Shown in pieces: positions 55,511 through 64,000 of a DNA stretch of 64,000 nucleotides. Below the pieces are notes generated by a model. It did not search any database and had not been told where the DNA came from. It saw only the letters and a list, made by a program, of their open reading frames with translations. The DNA is from Lytechinus variegatus (Eukaryota; Echinodermata; Echinoidea; Temnopleuroida; Toxopneustidae): positions 14,638,778 to 14,702,777 of the forward strand of contig NC_054755.1 of NCBI RefSeq assembly GCF_018143015.1, in the 5' to 3' direction. Position 1 is the stretch's first letter. The number at the start of each line of letters is the position of its first letter. A program made the translations under genes and the position numbers.

Positions 55511-57622
55511 TACAAAAAATAAAATTCACTAAACAACGATATCGAAAGAAGGGGACGGGACGGAATTTTCCAAATATATTGGGAGGCATTTTACAAAGAC
55601 ATTACTGATCTAATTATATTAGTTGTCATGATTGAATAACAATTTGTATGATATGCGAATAGGGCCGTTGTTGAAGTCAGTTCTGAAACCGGCAATGCTA
55701 CCCTTTGTAAATAAAACTACAAATAAAAAAATAAAGAGCTACAATATTACCAATATTGAATCACCCTTATTGTCACTGTTTGTATGACGAACAATAAACA
55801 AATATGTACATGTAGATAACCTTTTATCAAAGATTCACCAGATATTTTTTGTCAATGTTATGCAAATACTAGAATGGCATGATATGATTGCAAATCTCGT
55901 ATCAGAGTTCTGATAACGGATATAAATATTGCTGCATTCCAACAAACAAGGCTTTTACCATGCAGTGTAAAACCATTATTGGAATTGCTTGCCTTTCCAT
56001 CTGAAGTACAGCGTGAATCATGTTTATAAACATGACGCCATTGAAAACAAAAGAATGCCTATAGTATGTGTGTCAATAATGTCAATCAAATTCATTGTCA
56101 TCTGTGTATGTTTAGTTTTGTTTGTTATTGCCTTTCAGTATTAGTCAATAATTATCAGTAAATTAGACAACGTACTAGTTTCTCTACTTACAAGAAATAC
56201 AGATATTACCCTGTTAATGCGAAACTGCATTTTACCCTCATTCTTTGCCAGGAACGCCAGAAGCGCAATATTGACATAAGCATTCGATTTATTGACTTGA
56301 ATTGAATCATTTTGTTGTTTCTGCCCTGCTTGAACAATGTAATATTTCCTAGTCCTGCATGGGTTGTGTTTTAATTTGTTATCCAATGAATTAAATACAT
56401 TTGTCTCGCTAAACTAGTCCTTTACTGCCATTCATCCAATAAAGTGATGTAAAACATTCCCAAGAATAAGTTTTGAAGTATCCATCACCACCTTGTTCAC
56501 GTCTTGTTGATTGTTAATCAATGTGTTATCTCGGGTATTATCTATATAGTATCTCGGGTACACATTGGTTATAATATTTGAATTGATATTAGTGCTACTT
56601 TGAAAAAAAAAGTATGGGGAGGAATGATATTTTGTAATGTCAATATAACACAGGATTAATGTTCTTTGTAATCTTTTGTTATGATAACTTTCTGTTTAAT
56701 AACCTGATAATTCCATCTCGTTTATTATTTATGTATTTATCTTCGAGATAGCCTGCAGAGCCCTTTGAAGATTAAAGCAGATGATGTTTTTTCCTTCTAT
56801 TAGGTACATAATAATGTTATTTTTCTTGTTGATTTTATTTCATACACGTCCAAAACAAGATATAATACTGATTGGGCAAGAAAATACGAAATAAATAAAT
56901 GTTAAACTATACAACCTTAAAAGCGCGTCATTTTAACAACAGCTTGTTAGATTTTTTTTAAAACCTTTTTTAACGACATGTTTAAAACTAAACAACCTTT
57001 TTTTAGAGTGATGGACTTGAACAACCTGCTTAAGATTATATTCTGCGTTTTTATATCGTATTTATCTAAAAAAAAAAAAGCCTTACTTTATCCGTATACC
57101 CGCATGAGGTTTGCAGGTTCATACGAAGTCAATGCTACATCCGCCATCCACTTCCTTTCATTAATTTGATAATGAACGTATATTGTGAATCAACCAAACA
57201 AACACTATGAATGAACTTGAAATCGTTCTGGTATGCAGTCAGGTGTAAAACGGTGACTCATAATTCAATCATTCTGTCAATATAAGGTCCGTGTCATCAT
57301 GTGTTTATTCATTTCATCGAAATAGGTGTAGTATTGTTTAATCGAGATAATCATGACAACTGATTATGACGTAGAAATTATGAGCAATTAATGACTGCTG
57401 TGATAATGCATTTGTGTGTTGGTGGGTGGGGGATTAATGGTCGAGTGTCCATTTCAGTGAATGTGCAAACCAATGTGAAAACTGATTTATTTAGATCTAA
57501 TTGTAAATTTGTGCATCTTCGGCTGTTGAGCCCCATCTTCATGTTTCCTTTAGGCTCCCATCCCATCTACTTCCACAAACGTTTAGTGGGTCCTGAATAT
57601 TACAAGAAAGTATCTTTAAGTA
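55511..57622. other. Non-coding, unique-looking sequence
   Basis: About 2.1 kb, AT-rich, with no terminal repeats, no RNA polymerase III boxes and no coding evidence. It could be host intergenic DNA or part of an intron; nothing decides. Confidence 0.45.
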
Positions 57623-58040
57623 GTTAAAGTTCAAGTCCACCCCAGAAAAAAATTTGATTTTAATAAATAGAGTAAAATCATAATAGCATAACGCTGAAAA
57701 TTTAATCAAAATCGGATGTAAAATAAGAAAGTTATGGCATTTTTAAAATTTCGCCTATTTTTCACAAAACAGTGACATGCAAATGAGGCAGTTGATTATG
57801 TCCATCACTCATTATTTCTTTTACTTTTTATTGTTTGAATTATACCATATTTCATATTTTTTTTAAGATTTGGCAATTAGAACCAACTTGACTGAACCAG
57901 TATCAAACAATACTAATTTCACATGTTCGGAGAGAAATTGATAGTTGTTTCACTTGAAATAAGGAGAAAATTAGAATCTTTCATTTTTCATATTTCATAT
58001 AATGAAATACAAAAGAAATGGTGAGTGGATGACGTCATTG
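57623..58040. mobile_element. Family A MITE, copy 4 (right end lost)
   Basis: Begins GTTAAAGTTCAAGTCCACCC, then TTTAATCAAAATCGGATGTA and the family centre. It is the most diverged of the four copies. It breaks off after GAGTGGATGACGTCATTGGT, where a GGTGTTGAAACAACACC repeat starts. Confidence 0.75.
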
Positions 58041-58041
58041 G

Positions 58042-58250
58042 TGAAAGAAAGGTGTTGAAACAACACCCCTCTTTGGCTTTATAGGCTAACATCAGATAGG
58101 CAATAAACAACACTTATCGGTGTTAAACCAATATCATGAATGTCGGTTTGATTCTTAACCGGTGTTGCTTCAACACTGGTGTTTTCCGATAGAGATACAG
58201 TATGTAGGCTGGTGTTAAATAAACACCGGTGTTTTTGCAGTGTATAAATA
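58042..58250. repeat. GGTGTTGAAACAACACC palindromic repeat
   Basis: Opens with AGGTGTTGAAACAACACCCC and closes with TGGTGTTAAATAAACACCGG, with internal GGTGTTAAACC and AACCGGTGTTGCTTCAACAC. Multiple GGTGTT and AACACC copies make it highly foldable. It lies at the break of family A copy 4. Confidence 0.6.
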
Positions 58251-58975
58251 TAAAGCTGCAGATCCTACCCCAAGTTTACATTTTCTTGTTCCTAAGTATT
58301 ATGATTCCTATATTTGACTTGAATTTCACTGTATCCTGTGGCTATGACCCAAGACAATGCCGTGTCATGTCAAAACTGAATGGGAGCATCAAAGAGTATT
58401 GAGAATGAATTTTGCGGAAATTTGTTGATTTGAGAATTTTACCGGTTTCCTTCCTGTCGGATGTAGCTACTGTCACACTAAGGAAAACGGATCTAAACCG
58501 ATCAGTGGTATCTCATTTAATACAATGTTCCTTGTCGGTCTGAAGTCGGGTTAACCGGTGTGAGGGCAGCACGGGGATAAAGAGTCAACTATACGCACTC
58601 CCATGCAGATTCATTTAAAGCTATTCGTCCAATAAAAACACACAAAAAAGGCGAAAAGAATGGAAAAGGGTGAAAAAGGACCGATTGAGTTACAGCTTAT
58701 CAAAATTTCTGTCACTCCTCGCTCCTTATAAATGATGACTTAACGCTTCTCCATCCTTTCATTTATTGAATTTTGAAATGAAATTTATTTCCATTAAAAA
58801 ACAAATAAAAAAAACATGGGAAATTGACAAATTGATACTCAGCATCACCAATCATGGTGCTGTTGGTCTATCGAGGGGTCCTCACCATTGCTCAAAAAAA
58901 AATTACACAAATATAAATTATACATGATATAAAAATGAAATACCAAGACAACATGAGATCAGGCTAATGGGTCAT
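58251..58975. other. Non-coding, no recognised feature
   Basis: No gene recognised. A stretch near 58770-58920 (TTGAAATGAAATTTATTTCC, AAAAAACAAATAAAAAAAAC, AAATTGACAAATTG) resembles an inverted LINE 3' end, but the match is too weak to name. Confidence 0.4.
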
Positions 58976-58976
58976 G

Positions 58977-59271
58977 ATGATAATATTTATAGTTGCTTAT
59001 ATAGCACTTAATACTTACTTTGTCAGAAGTCTCTAAGCGCTCTACAGTATATGCAGCATAATTACCCTGGCTTTAGCAGTGCAGCTGAACATTACGCGCG
59101 CTGCGTTTCAAGGAATGAATTCCTGCCAGGTACCCATTTACCTCACCTGGGTTGAGTGCAGCACATTGCGGATCAATTTCTTGCTGAAGTAAATTACGCC
59201 ATGGTTGGGATTCGAACCCGCGACCCTCTGTTTCAGAGTCCGGAGACTAATCCACTGGGCCACAATGCTCC
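58977..59271 (-). mobile_element. tRNA-derived SINE, family S1 copy 2
   Basis: On the minus strand: GAGCATTGTGGCCCAGTGGA, CGCGGGTTCGAATCCC (B box), GTGCTGCACTCAACCCAGGT, AATGGGTACCTGGCAGGAAT, ending GTGCTATATAAGCAACTATA. It matches copies at 44.7 and 62.7 kb. The reading frames that cross it are artefacts. Confidence 0.85.
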
Positions 59272-59494
59272 ACTGGGTCATAACACCCAGCCCAGAGGTG
59301 TGAGTGGTCACAAATATAAAGATCTGGAAAAAAAGCTGAAGAGTGTTGAAAAAGTCTGAAATAGAAAAAGTTCCCATACTTTTTGTACAGAGGAAAGCCA
59401 AAAATAAGCTGAAATTAAGCTGCAAATCAAAACAAAAATATCTGAAATCAGATAATAATCTGAACTCTCACACCCCTGACCCAGCCCCTCCATC
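59272..59494. other. Short unique sequence between SINE and hAT element
   Basis: Contains GTCTGAAATAGAAAAAGTTC and AAAATATCTGAAATCAGATA. No feature recognised. Confidence 0.4.
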
Positions 59495-60275
59495 CCCTAT
59501 GTCAGTGCTTCTCAAACGGTTGGCCGCGAGAAGCTCTAGAGGAAGAAAAAATGGCGAAAAACTATCATGATTATAGCATGTTTCACAGACCTGGACGGAC
59601 AGCCCGAATATGTATGTTTGATCGGTCTACGTGGGTCAAACAAAGGTAAAGCATGCCTTTTGCATGTTGCAATATGATGGTTTTGATCTAACTTTGATGT
59701 GAACCTCATCATGTATGCATATTGTGTATAATTAGGTTAATTGTCGCCCATTTTCCGAACCTTTGTGAATGCAGTTAGTTCTTGAATTGTTTGTTTTCGA
59801 ATTTGCTTCAGGGCTTTGTGTTCAAATTTCACGAAAACATACTTTCATCAAAATTGACCTTTTTATTTTAAGCGATTTAAAAGGGCGAGTGAGGAAACAA
59901 ATAAAAAAAATCTCTGAATGTAACTGTAAGAAAACATGACCCTGAATATATCAAAGTTAGATTCATCATGCCTGGCAGTGATGCAAAGCCATATTAAAGC
60001 AATGTGTGTCGAATGTTGAAGGTATTCAGTATTCTTGTTATTAAGTTGTTATGTTATGTTGTCATGGTTGTACATGTTTGGAGGAGGTGCTCAAAGCAGG
60101 CCGGGCTACTGAAAGTTATACGCACAAATATGTTCATAATAATCATTGTCTATCTTTGAGTCGAGACAACTAGTCATATCGCTTTCTTACAATTTTGGTA
60201 GGTGGGCCTCGAAAAAAAATTGAGAGTCAAAGTGGTCCTCGAGTAAAAAAAAGGTTGAGAAGCGCTGCCCTATGT
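59495..60275. mobile_element. Charlie-type hAT element with perfect 8-bp target duplication
   Basis: The element is 59503-60267 (765 bp), starting CAGTGCTTCTCAAACGGTTG and ending AAGGTTGAGAAGCGCTG, the classic CAGTG-TTCTCAA hAT-Charlie terminus. The 8 bases CCCTATGT occur on both sides (59495-59502 and 60268-60275). There is no transposase coding region, so it is non-autonomous. The intact duplication indicates little decay since insertion. Confidence 0.92.
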
Positions 60276-60832
60276 TAACATACCCTACACTTTTATAGTA
60301 CTAAAAACACACAGACTATGTAAGTCAGAGACTATGTAAGATGTTATTACATAATTAGAATAACTAAAAGAAACATAATATTAGCTTTAGAGTGTAGGCA
60401 ACAAATGCACCCTTGATTTCTTAGAATAGACCCCACCCCCACCCCCCCCCGCACACACACAACAAATAAATGCAACGACTAATTTGTGATTTTTGAAACT
60501 CAAGTAATTTTGCATGCGATTTTCTTTAAACAACAGTTGAAAGGTTCATATTTGAACAAACTTACATGTTGGTTAAAAATATTTCCTTATCCATCAGTCC
60601 ACACGACATGTCCTATGGTAATATTAACAATTTTCATTGTTTGAATTAATCTTCGAGGGCCCTTCTGCATATCTTCGCTGTTATTGTTAACAAAAAAAAA
60701 CTCGGGTTATTTCACAAAGGTAATTATCCTGGATTTACATGTATTATCAAAGTGTATTCTTATGTCATATACCCATTCATCGTATATCCATGCCTAATGT
60801 AACCAAAGATCATATACCCATTCGTCCTTAAA
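60276..60832. other. Non-coding; start of CCATACGTCC-like array
   Basis: Unique-looking sequence with a C-run near 60440. From about 60590 words such as CCATCAGTCCACACGACATG and ATACCCATTCATCGTATATC begin a loose array that continues after the MITE at 60833-61256. Confidence 0.5.
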
Positions 60833-61256
60833 AGATGGGCTGATGATGTCACATTCCCACTTTCCGTTTTCTTATGTTACTACATAAAATCATATTTTTT
60901 TCATTATTTCATACTTGTGTGAATAATATGTCTCCCTCATATATGCAATAAGTTGCAGCAATAAATATCTAATGCACTAAATCATTGTTAATCCAATTTT
61001 TCTAGTTCTTGGAGGAAAAAAATTGAATAAACCTAATTTCATGCAATAAAATACAAAAGAACAAGTGGAGATGTAACATCATCAGCCCACCTAATGAATA
61101 TTTATGATGACTGTTTTCACAAAATATTGCTAAACTTTAAAATACAATAACTTTGTTATTTTGTTATCCGATTTTGATGAAATTTTCGGCATTTTGCTAA
61201 GTAAATTCTACTCTACGTATTAAGCTATAAATACTTTCAGCCTGGACCATCCCTTT
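60833..61256. mobile_element. Family B MITE, copy 2 (left end lost)
   Basis: Starts within the left arm at GATGGGCTGATGATGTCACA and runs to the right terminus TCAGCCTGGACCATCCCTTT. The central part and right arm match 29062-29624. The outer ~165 bp of the left arm is missing. Confidence 0.8.
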
Positions 61257-61470
61257 AATTCATCTCTATATACACCATACATTATAGTCCCTTATCCATA
61301 CGTCCTATATGCATAGTCCTATATCCATACGTCTTATGTCCACTTCCCTGTACGTTTTATATTCATATAAGCTTTATTCATACATGTATACCCATCAGCC
61401 CATACGACCTGTCCTATACACATACGTCATCTCTAAGTCCAACACACGTTACATCTTTACGTCCAAATCG
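61257..61470. repeat. Loose TATCCATACGTCC array
   Basis: Variants of CCATACGTCCTATA recur about every 15-25 bp (near 61297, 61322, 61346, 61387, 61410 and 61430). The same type of word precedes the MITE at 60589-60830. It is a degenerate minisatellite interrupted by the MITE. Confidence 0.6.
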
Positions 61471-61552
61471 TGGTGAGTTTGGTGGTGATTTTGTTTTATC
61501 CTGATCGCTAAGAAAACATTAATGTAGGCAAGTAACCGGAAGATCAAAGGTT

Positions 61553-61685
61553 TAAAGGTCTTCTCCGAGGGACCTGGTTATGAGGACCATACCAACGGGC
61601 TTGATCGCACCAAGGTGTGGGGATCAAACCCGTGTAACCCACCGGACTCGGACACCCCCCTCTATACCGACTGAACTATCATGCC
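61553..61685 (-). mobile_element. tRNA-like SINE head
   Basis: On the minus strand: GAGGCATGATAGTTCAGTCG (A box TAGTTCAGTCGG), GGTTACACGGGTTTGATCCC (B box), then CACCTTGGTGCGATCAAGCC. The length between boxes is close to that of a tRNA, but the stems do not close. A SINE or tRNA pseudogene. Confidence 0.6.
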
Positions 61686-62660
61686 TCCTTTGTGTCTAAT
61701 ACAATTAGGTTAGTCCTATATCTGTAATCCATAGTCATGTATCCACATTTCATTCTATCTGAGAACTCATGGTCGTCTAAAACTACCAGCTCCTGGTAAG
61801 ATGTATTCATGCGTTGAGATTGAGGGGAGGCTGGGGGTGAACATGGTGAAGTACATGGATACCACAAATTGTCAAGGCCAAGAAATATGGAAGAAAAAGG
61901 AAAGCAAAGTGATGCAATAAGATATTATTTTCAGAATATTAAGTAAGAAATGAAAAAGGTCAATATTTTGGCTCGCTCGTTTCGCCCCCTAGCACCTTTT
62001 AATAAAGTTTTCCCCTAGCGCCATGTTTACCCCTCATTTTTATAGCTTATTACGCTACATTGATTGATTTACATGAACAAATATTCCAAATTCTTGCTCC
62101 AGTTTTCGTGATTGATCAATGCGAGATTGATGCTGACATGAATATAATACCTTGACGTATTACCACTGTCATCGTCATATCTTCATATACATTTTATCTG
62201 ACAGCGCCAAGAGTCAGCCATAATGTCCTATTTTCTGCTAAAATGTATTTTTCAAAATCATATGTTCATGACTTCAGATTGAGAAAACGGAAAGGATCAT
62301 TGTTCATGTTTATATTTGATCTGATAAAGGGTTCTTCAGAGAAGTGAAATTGTAAAGTTCATTTCCCATACATGCGTCAAGAAATATAAAATATTGCTCT
62401 GTAATAAAAGAAGACCCATAAAAACAACCTTCATCATGATCACACTATGCTTACTAGAAGAAACTAAATTTAGTGAAAACATAATCATTGATAATTGAGC
62501 GCTGTAAGAAACATATTTCTTCACTTTTGCGTAACACAAAATTTGAAACAATCTTTAAGTGGAAGATGACTCGGGCCTAGAAGGTTTTAAATAATGACTG
62601 ATGCGAAATTATACCGCAATTTATAAAATAAAGAAATGCACATTCAATCGACAATAATTC
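61686..62660. other. Non-coding, no recognised feature
   Basis: AT-rich, with no coding evidence. GGCTCGCTCGTTTCGCCCCC near 61971 is a trace of the GC-palindrome repeat type. Confidence 0.45.
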
Positions 62661-62662
62661 AA

Positions 62663-62922
62663 GGAGCGTTGTGGTCAAGTGCTTCTCGTCTTTTAAAAAG
62701 AGGGTCGTAGGTTCGAATCCCAGCCATGTTGCAATTTCCTTCAGTGAGAAATTTACCCACATTGTGCTGCACTCAACCCAGGTGAAATGAATGGGTACCA
62801 GGCAGTATTAATTGCTTGAGTGCAGCACGAGCCTTGAATCGCAGCCTGCAGCTGTTGCAGCAGATAATAGCCGGGCAATAAAGTGCGCCATTGAATACGC
62901 AACTAGATAATCAGCGCCTCAT
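62663..62922 (+). mobile_element. tRNA-derived SINE, family S1 copy 3
   Basis: GGAGCGTTGTGGTCAAGTGC (A-box region), GTAGGTTCGAATCCCAGCC (B box), CAATTTCCTTCAGTGAGAAA, GTGCTGCACTCAACCCAGGT and AATGGGTACCAGGCAG. The 3' part ends near CAGCGCCTCATATATTC. It is the sense-strand copy of the family seen inverted at 44.7 and 59.0 kb. Confidence 0.83.
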
Positions 62923-63470
62923 ATATTCTCTACCTTTACATTATCATTATAAGCAACATTTTCCTATCATTTTTTGCAGAAGAATAGTTGGCTCAATTTT
63001 TTTCAAGGTGTGGACAGTTGATGCAGTCATACTGTGAGTAATTGGGTCTATAGCTATCAGACTATGAAATAAACACCCGACCATGACATGAAAATCATCA
63101 AGCATCACTTCATAAATCACAAGCCGCGTCATGTCCACCTAATATCATACGATCTACTTCACAACATTAATTAACCAGGGCGGGGGGGGGGGGGGGGGTA
63201 CGTAAAATTCTCTTATTTATTCTTATGCCTGTAACGGGCATTTAAATGACATGAGTGGATTTTTATCCTCCAGACAATGTGAGATATATGATTAGTCTGT
63301 GATCAGTTATTTGATATATCCATTTCATCTTGAAGGAAAATTTTCAACATTTTTTTATGATAAGGAAAAAATGGTTATGCATGTATAGGGATTGAGAAGA
63401 AGGAGTAAAGATAACGATAGATGATAACAGAATAAGGGGAGGGGAGCTGTGCGTTTGTTGTTACGCTAGG
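62923..63470. other. Non-coding, G-run
   Basis: Contains a G-run at 63182-63198. No gene or repeat recognised. Confidence 0.4.
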
Positions 63471-63471
63471 G

Positions 63472-64000
63472 CACTGGCGTACAGATAGGGGGGGGGGGGA
63501 GGGTCCGAGTGAGGACATGGCCATGAAATCAAAAGTTTCATGACAAAGGAAAAAAAAGGAAGAGAAACTGAAAGGGATGACATTTATGTTATTTCACTAA
63601 TTTTGAATGTAATTTTTTTATGTTAAAGAATGAATTTTGTTATCGAAAGATTATTTTTGATAACTTTAATCCATACGCTATGTCTGTTCCCGCGTGTTTC
63701 ATGATGTCACTGAGTGCAGGGGCAGATCCAATATTCATCCATTTCCACCCCCCTCGAAATATGTTAGAAATTGGTCATACACGCCATCCAGATTTGCCAA
63801 AGAGTCTTTAACATTAAAATTATTGTTTTTAAGAAAAATCACCACTATTCTACAGCGTATTCTACGGACAGATTTTCATGGCATTTAAATAATCATGCGT
63901 ATAATTGAACCTTAGTTTTTAATAAGAGATGGATTTAGACGTCATGTCACGTGAATATCTTGTAAATGTTCATTGCATGGGTGATACTGATATGCTGGCT
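63472..64000. repeat. Possible hAT-type element ends (CACTGGCGTACAGATAGGGG and CAGGGGCAGATCC)
   Basis: CACTGGCGTACAGATAGGGGG at 63472 and CAGGGGCAGATCCAATATTC at 63718 look like the G-rich first ends of hAT-type MITEs. No matching right end was found before the window closes, so limits are unknown. Confidence 0.4.

Noticed and set aside
54971-55589. Pro/Ser/His-rich frames on the minus strand
   Set aside because: Translations of GT and GA microsatellites; low-complexity artefacts.
59138-59425. A ~95-aa open frame on the minus strand at the SINE
   Set aside because: It reads through the tRNA-derived head of an S1 SINE (the protein words come from the B-box region) and has no independent coding signal.

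Overview
The window is eukaryotic: two genes are split by GT-AG introns, most of the rest is interspersed and tandem repeats, composition is AT-rich with many poly-G/poly-C runs, and no operon-like coding is seen. The repeat repertoire (Penelope-like element, Jockey/CR1-type LINEs, tRNA-derived SINEs, hAT MITEs, foldback elements) fits a marine invertebrate, most likely an echinoderm such as a sea urchin. That assignment is inferred from repeat style and the feel of the protein families; no database search was possible.

Host genes. Two paralogous two-exon genes for P-loop sulfotransferase-like proteins lie head to head: one on the minus strand (exons 20848-20574 and 18157-17542, 296 aa) and one on the plus strand (exons 33834-34105 and 34538-35183, 305 aa). 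Each has its single intron at the same place and phase, so they come from one duplicated ancestor. About 13 kb of repeats separates their 5' ends.

Layout. 1-9.1 kb: minisatellite and palindromic arrays, MITEs (one 249-bp hAT MITE with a perfect 8-bp target duplication), a 1.7-kb hAT-like element filled with a repeated GC palindrome, and a ~160-190-bp tandem repeat holding nuclear-receptor-like DR1 sites. 9.6-12.0 kb: a broken Penelope-like element between ~220-bp inverted arms that each hold a hammerhead-like fold. 12.6-17.45 kb: a nearly full LINE (ORF1, endonuclease/RT ORF2, AATA tail) that stops 90 bp past the stop codon of the minus-strand gene. 17.5-20.85 kb: gene 1. 22.3-24.1 kb: degraded GC-palindrome repeat. 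24.7 kb: SINE. 25.5-28.9 kb: an old LINE split by a MITE and by a second LINE's 3' end. 30.44-32.66 kb: a foldback element with terminal CCCACAAATGTAATAA arrays, itself holding a MITE. 33.8-35.2 kb: gene 2. 35.7-42.8 kb: a giant foldback structure built of ~190-bp units, split by a segment holding a tandem duplication and a 2.1-kb hAT-like insertion whose empty site survives in the other duplicate. 42.8-64 kb: LINE and SINE fragments, MITEs, a dispersed GTGTCGTACGGGAC motif, purine microsatellites, and a 765-bp Charlie-type hAT element with a perfect 8-bp target duplication.

The two sulfotransferase-like genes are the only probable host coding genes. Everything else readable is mobile-element protein or noncoding repeat. 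The strongest unusual structures are the two foldback elements, the hammerhead-like folds in the Penelope arms, and several insertion histories whose empty sites or duplicated targets are readable in this window.
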